Assembly: GCA_045402695.1 (NCBI GenBank)
Contig: JAWPNA010000098.1
Span: 1 to 5,018 of the forward strand
DNA length: 5,018 nucleotides
Reading direction: 5' to 3'
Source of the DNA: JAWPNA01 sp045402695
Lineage (GTDB): Bacteria > Acidobacteriota > Polarisedimenticolia > JACPZX01 > DASXTC01
Shown here: piece after piece, positions 1 to 5,018 of the stretch
How the letters are laid out: every line of letters starts with the position of its first letter
Numbering within the stretch: position 1 is the stretch's first letter
The notes under the pieces: model-generated
The model's input: only the letters and a program-made list of their open reading frames with translations
What the model was told of the DNA's origin: nothing
The model's database searches: none
Position numbers and translations under genes: made by a program

Positions 1-969
1 GTAGGCGCCGACATGGCAGGAGGCGCACCCGGCCTTCTGGAACACGACCTCCCCACGGGACTCCGCCGGCCCCCTGACTCGGGGGTTGACCGGCGGCTCC
101 AGACTCAGCAAGTACGCGACCAGCGCCTCGAGGTACCTGGAGGCGGCATAGTCGCCGCCATTGTGAGCGCCCATGGCGAACCAGATGTTGTCGAATCCTC
201 CATTGGCGAAGATGCCGCTGCGCAGATCGCGAAGCCCCCACAGAGAGGGCACCTTCACGGGGTTCACGACGCGATCGCCATTGACATCGTGGCGGCCAGG
301 CCCGAACTCGGGCAGATATCGCACCGGCGTTCCGCGATCCAGCGTCTCGGGCCCCGTGTTACTCGGGCGCGGGGAGTGCTCCATCACCGCTCTGTACCGC
401 ATGGCCCCGTAGTCGTAGGCGTGGTTCGGGGCGCCCGGGACGACATGGCCGTCGGGGCCGATGCCCGCATGACAGAGCGCGCACGACCGCCCGAACTCGA
501 GTCGATTGTCCGGGGCGGGCACGCCGACGATTCCACAGAGGCGCCCCAGAGGATCGAGTTGGATCCCGTAACGGGCCCGCAGATCCTGCGCCGACGCCGC
601 TCCGGTAGCGTAGAAGACGTAACGCTCTTCTGGCCAGCGCGTCGCTGTGCCGAAGTCGAACAAGAGGAACAGCCGCGATCCTTCCTCGATACGTAGAGAA
701 GAGGTCCGATACTCGTATCGGCCCGCCCGCACCATCGTGTAGGGCTCGGCCAGCGCCTCGCGCAGGCGGCGATCCTCGTCGGCCGGATCGAAGATCTGCA
801 CGCTTCCCTTGAAGTAGGTGGGGACCCAGTTCTCGGCCTCGAGCCGTTGCATCAACGCCGTGAACTCCCCGCCCCCGGCCTTGGCGCGTGGCTCCGAGCT
901 CTCCTGGGCCAGGCCGGAGTGCGGAGGAACAAACGCGATCGCAGCGAGCAACGCCAGCATGATCCGCAC
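1..969 (-). CDS. Secreted di-heme (or multiheme) cytochrome c, CCP/MauG-like; C-terminus cut by window edge
   Basis: Seen: a reading frame of 323 codons runs off the left edge without a stop. It begins MRIMLALLAAIAF and has a Sec signal peptide with a likely cut after GLA (residue 21). Two heme c attachment sites follow: CALCH at residues 163-167 and CASCH at 315-319. Between them a VPSLWGL motif (240-246), an F-A-N-G-G stretch (254-258) and a YLEALVAYLLSL helix (279-290) resemble the first heme domain of bacterial cytochrome c peroxidase/MauG proteins. Their hemes are also about 146 residues apart, against 152 here. About 140 residues precede the first heme; I do not recognise them, and they look beta-rich with many aromatics. 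Known of the family: periplasmic electron transfer or peroxide reduction. Inferred: an exported oxidoreductase, substrate unknown; axial ligands cannot be assigned (M190, M196 and M266 are candidates). The GTG start is preferred over ATG at 960-958 because of the well-spaced ribosome site and the added Arg before the hydrophobic core. More hemes may lie beyond the edge. Confidence 0.88.
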   Translation of the reverse strand, partial: MRIMLALLAAIAFVPPHSGLAQESSEPRAKAGGGEFTALMQRLEAENWVPTYFKGSVQIFDPADEDRRLREALAEPYTMVRAGRYEYRTSSLRIEEGSRLFLLFDFGTATRWPEERYVFYATGAASAQDLRARYGIQLDPLGRLCGIVGVPAPDNRLEFGRSCALCHAGIGPDGHVVPGAPNHAYDYGAMRYRAVMEHSPRPSNTGPETLDRGTPVRYLPEFGPGRHDVNGDRVVNPVKVPSLWGLRDLRSGIFANGGFDNIWFAMGAHNGGDYAASRYLEALVAYLLSLEPPVNPRVRGPAESRGEVVFQKAGCASCHVGAY

Positions 970-975
970 GTACGA

Positions 976-981
976 CCCTCC
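976..981 (-). promoter_or_regulatory. Shine-Dalgarno site deciding the GTG start of the cytochrome
   Basis: On the minus strand GGAGGG sits 6 bases before the GTG at 969-967, ideal spacing. The in-frame ATG three codons further on would leave a 15-base gap, so this site selects GTG. Confidence 0.75.
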
Positions 982-988
982 GGAACGG

Positions 989-997
989 ATCTTAGCA
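989..997 (-). promoter_or_regulatory. Candidate extended -10 promoter of the cytochrome gene
   Basis: The minus strand reads TGCTAAGAT, an extended -10 pattern (TGn plus TAAGAT, 4 of 6 matches to TATAAT). I see no convincing -35 box 17 bases upstream. Transcription would begin near 982, giving a very short leader that still contains the ribosome site. The same GCTAAGAT string occurs upstream of the DDAH gene at a similar distance from its start. This is inference from sequence pattern only. Confidence 0.35.
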
Positions 998-1095
998 CCT
1001 GGTGATGTGCATCCCGAGGGGATCCGAGAGGGCTCCTTACAGGGTGCGTTCGGGTGGGCCCATCGACGGCCCGCTCCGGCGACCAGCCGCCACAG

Positions 1096-1121
1096 GATCG
1101 GCTCCGGCATCGCTGCCGATC
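1096..1121. repeat. 7-bp perfect inverted repeat upstream of the cytochrome
   Basis: The arms are GATCGGC (1096-1102) and GCCGATC (1115-1121), separated by 12 bases. The element lies about 130-150 bases upstream of the cytochrome start. It could be a regulator-binding palindrome or a small hairpin. Short GC-rich palindromes also arise by chance in such DNA, so function is unproven. Confidence 0.35.
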
Positions 1122-1261
1122 GGGCGTCTGAAGAGCCCGCCGCTTCGGTGCATTGGAGCACAGTACGATCGATGCGACGCGACGAATGCACGAATCCACG
1201 GGCTCTACAGGGGTAATCGCGTCACCCAGGACTCGTCGGAGATCGGAGCAAGACTTCAGCG

Positions 1262-1417
1262 ATGCCGGCCGGCACGAGAACCGGGATCTGGGTGCGCACG
1301 CTGCTCGACGAAGACACCGACGTGAAGCCCGAGAGCGCCCTCCTCGAATCAGTGTTGCGCCTGTTCTCGTGGGACGCCGCGACGGACGCGCTGATGAAGG
1401 CGATGAGGCTTCCCTAG
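1262..1417 (+). CDS. Possible small hypothetical protein or gene remnant (51 aa)
   Basis: A 51-codon frame starts MPAGTRTGIWVRTLLDED and ends SWDAATDALMKAMRLP before TAG. I recognise no family. In favour: almost every codon ends in G or C, as in the neighbouring real genes; the predicted product is a plausible acidic, amphipathic helix-rich peptide; and its stop lies just 2 bases from the end of the convergent DDAH gene, a tidy gene boundary. Against: the nearest purine-rich ribosome-like site (GGAG at 1245-1248) is 13 bases from the ATG, and the high GC alone can create such frames. It has no signal peptide, membrane segment or cysteine. It could be the tail of a decayed gene, since the frame stays open upstream back to a TAA at 1214-1216. 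Confidence 0.3.
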   Translation: MPAGTRTGIWVRTLLDEDTDVKPESALLESVLRLFSWDAATDALMKAMRLP

Positions 1418-1419
1418 GA

Positions 1420-2208
1420 TCAACCCCGAGCAGCGCCAGGCGCCGGGGTCGTCAGGATCAGGCTGCAGCAGGTCACGCCGCCCTCGGCCTTCGCCATCTC
1501 CGACATGTCCACGCTCACCACGGGTAGGCTGCGGGCCTCCAGGCGGCGCCTCGTCGCGGGGAACGCTGACGAGTAGACGACTGCCTCGCCGGCCAGCAGC
1601 GCGTTGGCCGCGAACGGCTCGGTACGATCGACCTCGATCTGATCCATCCCGTCGAAGGCACCCGGGGCCAGCCATGCCGCGTTGATCAGGACCGTCTCCG
1701 GACCCACGTGTGACACGGCCGACTTGAGGTGAAGACATCCCGTGACGGAGACCTGATGGACGGCGTATCCGAACGGCTCGATCAACCGGCGCACTTGTTC
1801 CACGCCCTGCTCTCCGGTGCGGCCCGAGAGGCCGATATAGACGCTCTTGCCGATCCGGAGCACGTCGCCTCCGTCCAGCGTGGCTGGCGGCTCTATCCGG
1901 GCCAGCGGCCGGTGAGGCGCGAGCGCGGCGCCGACCGATTGGATTTCCGCCCTGCGAGACGGCGCTCCGGGGAGCGTAAGAATCGCCATCTCGTCGAGCA
2001 CCACGGCGATGTCCTCGACGAACACCGAGTCCGGCAGGTCCCGTTCGGCCGGAAGTCGGAGGATGACGTACCCCAGATTCGACAGCGACTCCTCGTAGCG
2101 ATGATGCTGGTCCCTGGCGAGGCCGACGTCGATGGGGCGGCGAGCCAGGTGGGTGAGCTCGCAGCGGTCGATCGCGGGACTCACCTCTCGGGTGATGGCA
2201 AGCTTCAT
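1420..2208 (-). CDS. Dimethylargininase (N(G),N(G)-dimethylarginine dimethylaminohydrolase, DDAH)
   Basis: Seen: a complete 262-residue protein beginning MKLAITREVSPAID, a length usual for bacterial DDAH (about 255). Family signatures occur in order: LTHLARRPIDV (18-28), DSVFVED (60-66), PGAPSRR (80-86), LDGGDVL (111-117), SGRT (128-131), CLHLKSAVS (158-166), and near the end EGGVTCCSL (242-250). By analogy with human DDAH1, the triad would be Asp112, His160 and one cysteine of the 247-248 pair, with D60/E65-type and arginine residues binding substrate. Known: DDAH hydrolyses asymmetric dimethylarginine or monomethylarginine to citrulline and (di)methylamine, in the amidinotransferase/arginine deiminase fold. 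There is no signal peptide, so it is probably cytoplasmic. Start: the frame stays open upstream across the divergent gene, but family similarity begins at this Met. No strong ribosome site is visible (GAGG lies 14 bases away). The gene is divergent from the FG-GAP gene by 181 bp. The true substrate in this organism is inferred; a related guanidino compound is possible. Confidence 0.93.
   Translation of the reverse strand: MKLAITREVSPAIDRCELTHLARRPIDVGLARDQHHRYEESLSNLGYVILRLPAERDLPDSVFVEDIAVVLDEMAILTLPGAPSRRAEIQSVGAALAPHRPLARIEPPATLDGGDVLRIGKSVYIGLSGRTGEQGVEQVRRLIEPFGYAVHQVSVTGCLHLKSAVSHVGPETVLINAAWLAPGAFDGMDQIEVDRTEPFAANALLAGEAVVYSSAFPATRRRLEARSLPVVSVDMSEMAKAEGGVTCCSLILTTPAPGAARG
1423..1449. 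repeat. GC-rich hairpin at the convergent gene ends; weak terminator candidate
   Basis: An outer pair ACCCCG (1423-1428) and CGGGGT (1444-1449) encloses an inner GCGC/GCGC pair around CAG (1433-1443), with a 4-base bulge on one side. It overlaps the last nine codons of DDAH and begins 5 bases after the stop of the small plus-strand ORF. No T-run follows on either strand, so if it terminates at all it would not be a standard intrinsic terminator. It may simply reflect coding sequence for the proline-glycine-rich tail. Confidence 0.3.
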
Positions 2209-2236
2209 GGTCTGCGCAAAAGCCTCGATGCAGGGA

Positions 2237-2242
2237 ATCTTA
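2237..2242 (-). promoter_or_regulatory. Candidate -10 box for the DDAH gene
   Basis: The minus strand reads TAAGAT within GCTAAGAT, matching TATAAT at 4 of 6 positions. It would start transcription near 2230 and give a leader of roughly 22 bases. No clear -35 box is seen at the usual spacing. The identical GCTAAGAT octamer precedes the cytochrome gene. Pattern-based inference only. Confidence 0.33.
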
Positions 2243-2333
2243 GCCGAACCTGTGTGGTAGATGCAGGACTCGTCCGGCCTCGATCGGGTCAGTTGGTGAG
2301 CTCTGGGTAATTCGAACACCTGACCTTCCCTGT

Positions 2334-2362
2334 TTGAGTTCCCGCACAGCATGTCGTACCAT
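2334..2362 (+). promoter_or_regulatory. Candidate sigma-70-type promoter of the FG-GAP protein gene
   Basis: TTGAGT (2334-2339) and TACCAT (2357-2362) are separated by exactly 17 bases and each matches its consensus hexamer at 4 of 6 positions. Transcription would begin near 2369, leaving a leader of about 20 bases that contains the ribosome site. It shares the 181-bp divergent region with the DDAH gene, so the two could be controlled together. Confidence 0.38.
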
Positions 2363-2376
2363 GACTCCATAGCCTT

Positions 2377-2382
2377 GAGGAG
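2377..2382 (+). promoter_or_regulatory. Shine-Dalgarno site of the FG-GAP protein gene
   Basis: GAGGAG ends 7 bases before the ATG at 2390, near-ideal spacing. It fixes the start codon of the long plus-strand gene, and the signal peptide that follows at once agrees. Confidence 0.8.
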
Positions 2383-2389
2383 AGACCCG

Positions 2390-5018
2390 ATGCGCATCGC
2401 TCGAAGTCGGGCCCTCGCGCTCGTGTCGCTGTTGGGTCCGATGATCCTGTCCATTCCAAGAGCTGCGCAGTCCGACGGCACCGACGGCATGGACTCGGCC
2501 GCATCGCTGCTCGAGGCGATCGGAGCTCTTGAGTCCGAGAACGATGCCAAATGTTACTCTACGGCGTGTCGGTTCGAGGATTCTGTCAGCGGAACGCCGC
2601 TCGGACATGACGGGCGCCTTGCGAAGGTCGAGCTGCAGAAGGAGCTGGTGGAGTCCATTTGGAGTGAAGCCAGCACCAGAGCCAGGAACAGCCATGAGAA
2701 GACTGTCGATGCCCAGCGGGTGAAGGACCAAATCTATCGGCTTCTCGTCCCAGAGAAGCAAGCGGATGGCCAGATTCTGGTCCGTTACCCCGGCGGTCCG
2801 CCCGTGCCCATCTCCGTGAGGCGCGTTGAACAGTACGGATCCATCGCCTCTTCACTGAGAGCCATTCTAGCGGTCCAGCAGGATTTGCTTTTCGCTTCGG
2901 GCCCTCCCCTGCTCCCTTTGACCGAGGAGGCCATCGACAGCCTGCGTCTGTCTCTCGACCTGCTGACCCTCAGCGCACTCATGCGCGCCGATCAAGCCGC
3001 ACGGGAACAAAACCAGTCCGAGATCAGTTCCGCTGCCCTGCGAAGCGCCTGGCGCTCCCTGGTTCCCCAGGAGCTCATCGCACGCCGCTCGGTCCACGGC
3101 CCGGCCCCGAGTGATTCCACGGCACGTTCCGGCCGTGATCCAGAGGGTCTCGCGGTCCTCGACCAGCTGATCGAGAAGAAGGTGGCAGCATACAAGGCCT
3201 ACAACAATCTCTCTGACCGAGAGATGGATGTCCTCCTTTTCGATAATACAGCCCGCTTCTACGCACGGACACCCATCGGGCGGATCTTCCCCGCCCTCAT
3301 CGACAAGCTGGACCGGTTCAGCGAGGCCATCGTGACAGCGGCCGACGCGACGACGGCTACCGGCCACACGATCATTCGGGCCGACGACGCCACCCACGCC
3401 ACGTTGGAGCTATTGCCTCAAGAGATCGACGAGTTTGAAGATGTACACACCTTCCCAGGCTTGGCGCCGGCAGAGCGGGTCACCCTGGATGCCGCTGACT
3501 GCGATTCATTTCGGGACTTCGGAATGCACTGGGAATCCTTGAAGCGGGCGCTGCACAACGCGCGCACTGGAACACGGCTCGTCGACCCCTTTGCAGCAGA
3601 GATTCTAGCGGAAACTATCTCCCAGTATGGAGTGCTGCTTTTACGCGTTGCTGGAGAGCATGCGAAGAAAGAGGGCAAGAACGTGCGTCTGGAGCCGCCC
3701 GATCTGGACGCGGGTGTCGCCTGGATCAAAGATCGCACAAAGAGCCATCGCGATCCTCCACTACAAAGAGCCGATCAATCCAAGATCGCATCGTCCCGGT
3801 CGCAGCACGTAGAGAAAGATCTGGCAGCGCCCACCACATTCTTTACCGACGTGACCGAACTGAGCGCTGTAGACTTCATCCACCACACCTCCAAGTGGCT
3901 CGGTGAGTTTCGTCAGAAGCAGGTCAATATCCACCCCACATTTTCAGGTGGGGGTATTGCGGCGGAGGACATCGATGGGGATTCCCACGTCGATCTCCTC
4001 CTCGTGGGCGGCAAGGGAAACGCTCTGTTCATGGGCCGGGGTGGCGGTCGGTTTGCGAACATCAGCCATGAGGTCGAGATTGATCTCCGGCGTCCCGACG
4101 GCTCGCTTGGCGAGGCACGCAATCCCATCATTGCGGACTTCGACAATGACGGCCGACAGGATATTCTCATCACCTACGTCGATGACGATCATCGTCTCTA
4201 CCGTGGTATGGGGGGGCGCAACTTCAAGGACGTGTCGGCGGATGCAGGGCTCGGCGGGAGGGGATTAGTGGCGGGCCCGGCCGCAGTCTTTGATTTCGAC
4301 GCCGATGGGCTACTGGACATCTACATTGGTTACTTCGGCGACTACCTGAAAGGCGCACTCCCCGACAAAGGGGACGACCACACGGCTCTTCCGAACCGGC
4401 TCTTCCGCAACAAGGGCAAGATGCGCTTCGAAGACGTGAGCGAAGCCAGCGGAACCGCCGACACCGGCTGGACACAAGCTGTAGCGGCCGTCGATTGTGA
4501 CCGAGACGGGCGGCAAGACATCATTGTGGCCAACGACTTCGGTCTAAATGCCTTCTTTCGCAATCTGGGCAACGGGCGCTTCGAGAATCTCGCTCCCTCG
4601 TTCGGTATGAACAAGCCTTTTCACTCCATGAACGTCGGGGTCTCCGACCTCAATCGCGACGGCTACCCCGACATCTATATCTCGAACATTGCGACTCTGA
4701 TCAAAGACAACAAGTTCTTTTTCCCCGATGTCACCACAAATCTTGACTTCGACTTGTATGCCATGGCTGGAATGCGGGTCGTTGAGTCGGATGTGCTGTA
4801 CATGTCACAGCAGAAGGACGGTCAGCTCTCGGGCTACGGTAGGTTCAAGGCGATCGAGCGCGGCTCCTCATCCACGGGCTGGGCGTGGGATGCCGAATTC
4901 CTCGACTTCGATCACGATGGCGACGACGACCTCTACCTCGTGAATGGTTACACTGACTACAACCTCTTCTCGACGACCTACAACCACATGGATCATCAGG
5001 GCAAGTCCAGCCAGCACC
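2390..5018 (+). CDS. Secreted FG-GAP/VCBS repeat protein (CRTAC1-like) with a long novel N-terminal module; C-terminus cut by window edge
   Basis: Seen: 876 codons are open to the right edge. The protein starts MRIARSRALALVSLLGPM, a Sec signal peptide probably cut after Ala26. Residues about 28-480 match no domain I know; they look largely helical and charged, with a CX4C pair (C55, C60) and no heme motif. From FFTDVTELSAVDFIHH (484-499), a phrase typical of the start of CRTAC1-type propellers, the FG-GAP domain begins. Six Asp-rich loops of DxDxDG type lie at residues 527-535, 583-591, 635-643, 702-710, 753-761 and 839-847, each followed by a hydrophobic strand. Known: such loops bind calcium in integrin-like beta-propellers, and many CRTAC1 proteins end in an ASPIC/UnbV domain, which would lie beyond the edge. 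Inferred: an exported, calcium-stabilised protein for binding or adhesion at the cell surface, ligand unknown. It is transcribed divergently from DDAH. The N-terminal half makes it much longer than simple CRTAC1 proteins. Confidence 0.87.
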   Translation, partial: MRIARSRALALVSLLGPMILSIPRAAQSDGTDGMDSAASLLEAIGALESENDAKCYSTACRFEDSVSGTPLGHDGRLAKVELQKELVESIWSEASTRARNSHEKTVDAQRVKDQIYRLLVPEKQADGQILVRYPGGPPVPISVRRVEQYGSIASSLRAILAVQQDLLFASGPPLLPLTEEAIDSLRLSLDLLTLSALMRADQAAREQNQSEISSAALRSAWRSLVPQELIARRSVHGPAPSDSTARSGRDPEGLAVLDQLIEKKVAAYKAYNNLSDREMDVLLFDNTARFYARTPIGRIFPALIDKLDRFSEAIVTAADATTATGHTIIRADDATHATLELLPQEIDEFEDVHTFPGLAPAERVTLDAADCDSFRDFGMHWESLKRALHNARTGTRLVDPFAAEILAETISQYGVLLLRVAGEHAKKEGKNVRLEPPDLDAGVAWIKDRTKSHRDPPLQRADQSKIASSRSQHVEKDLAAPTTFFTDVTELSAVDFIHHTSKWLGEFRQKQVNIHPTFSGGGIAAEDIDGDSHVDLLLVGGKGNALFMGRGGGRFANISHEVEIDLRRPDGSLGEARNPIIADFDNDGRQDILITYVDDDHRLYRGMGGRNFKDVSADAGLGGRGLVAGPAAVFDFDADGLLDIYIGYFGDYLKGALPDKGDDHTALPNRLFRNKGKMRFEDVSEASGTADTGWTQAVAAVDCDRDGRQDIIVANDFGLNAFFRNLGNGRFENLAPSFGMNKPFHSMNVGVSDLNRDGYPDIYISNIATLIKDNKFFFPDVTTNLDFDLYAMAGMRVVESDVLYMSQQKDGQLSGYGRFKAIERGSSSTGWAWDAEFLDFDHDGDDDLYLVNGYTDYNLFSTTYNHMDHQGKSSQH
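3968..4930 (+). repeat. Six FG-GAP/VCBS calcium-loop repeats within the secreted protein
   Basis: The loops read DIDGDSHVD, DFDNDGRQD, DFDADGLLD, DCDRDGRQD, DLNRDGYPD and DFDHDGDDD. Loop-to-loop distances are 56, 52, 67, 51 and 86 residues. The first loop has Ser where the others have Gly at position six; the fifth has Asn at position three, still a usual metal ligand. Six visible blades plus any beyond the edge would suit a seven-bladed propeller, which is inference from the family. Confidence 0.85.

Larger units (their letters stand above)
970..1261. other. Intergenic stretch upstream of the cytochrome, no confident gene
   Basis: About 290 bases lie between the cytochrome start and a marginal plus-strand ORF. 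Open frames exist on both strands, but they have no good ribosome sites and no recognisable protein motif, and I read them as chance frames in GC-rich DNA. The stretch holds the candidate cytochrome -10 near its left end and a 7-bp inverted repeat at 1096-1121. I see no RNA gene or riboswitch fold by eye. Confidence 0.55.

Noticed and set aside
13..696. Plus-strand open frame of 227 codons
   Set aside because: It lies antisense to the cytochrome, whose CxxCH motifs, signal peptide and ribosome site are clear. Its own product is arginine/proline-rich with no motif, typical of a shadow frame.
958..960. ATG as the cytochrome start
   Set aside because: The GTG three codons upstream has a GGAGGG site at 6-base spacing and gives a signal peptide with the expected positive charge.
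852..1216. Overlapping open frames on both strands around the cytochrome start
   Set aside because: They overlap the cytochrome 5' end or the gap, give arginine-rich low-information products and have no ribosome sites.
1729..2310. Plus-strand open frame of 193 codons
   Set aside because: It is antisense to the DDAH gene and its product has no recognisable motif and no good ribosome site.
2209..2550. Upstream extension of the DDAH frame by 114 codons
   Set aside because: The extension crosses the divergent promoter region and the signal peptide of the FG-GAP gene, and it has no family similarity. DDAH homology begins at the Met at 2208.
2240..2761. Minus-strand open frame of 173 codons across the FG-GAP gene start
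   Set aside because: It overlaps the well-supported start of the plus-strand gene, and the product is arginine/serine-rich and featureless.
2867..3397. Minus-strand open frame of 176 codons inside the FG-GAP gene
   Set aside because: It sits opposite the unrecognised N-terminal module, so I considered it seriously. The plus strand keeps one frame open from signal peptide through propeller, and this frame lacks a ribosome site and any domain.
1..5018. CRISPR array, tRNA, rRNA, insertion sequence ends or attachment sites
   Set aside because: I found no regularly spaced direct repeats, cloverleaf-like sequence, transposase motifs or long terminal inverted repeats by eye.

Overview
The window is GC-rich and bacterial in style, with Shine-Dalgarno-led genes and Sec-type signal peptides. 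I see no tRNA, rRNA, transposase, integrase or CRISPR array, and no sign of recent insertion. The mix of a CCP/MauG-like multiheme cytochrome c, a dimethylargininase and a large secreted FG-GAP (CRTAC1-like) protein is the kind of content seen in high-GC environmental Gram-negative phyla such as Acidobacteriota, Gemmatimonadota or Myxococcota. The sequence alone does not decide the phylum.

Layout: (1) Positions 969 to 1, minus strand, running off the left edge: a secreted c-type cytochrome with two CxxCH heme sites (CALCH and CASCH) and a well-placed GTG start. (2) Positions 970-1419: about 450 bases without a confident gene. They hold a candidate extended -10 for the cytochrome, a 7-bp inverted repeat, and a marginal 51-codon plus-strand ORF (1262-1417). 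(3) Positions 2208 to 1420, minus strand: a complete cytoplasmic dimethylargininase (DDAH) of 262 residues with all catalytic motifs intact. (4) Positions 2209-2389: a 181-bp divergent promoter region. (5) Position 2390 to the right edge, plus strand: at least 876 codons of a secreted protein with an unrecognised N-terminal module of about 450 residues, followed by an FG-GAP/VCBS domain carrying six aspartate-rich calcium-binding-type loops. Its C-terminus lies outside the window.

How the genes may relate: the cytochrome and the FG-GAP protein both carry export signals, so both should act outside the cytoplasmic membrane, in the periplasm or at the cell surface. The DDAH lies between them and shows no export signal. 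DDAH and the FG-GAP gene share one intergenic control region. The cytochrome has its own 450-bp upstream gap, so it is probably a separate transcription unit. A functional link between the three is only a guess from proximity. The least explained stretch is the N-terminal module of the FG-GAP protein (residues about 28-480).
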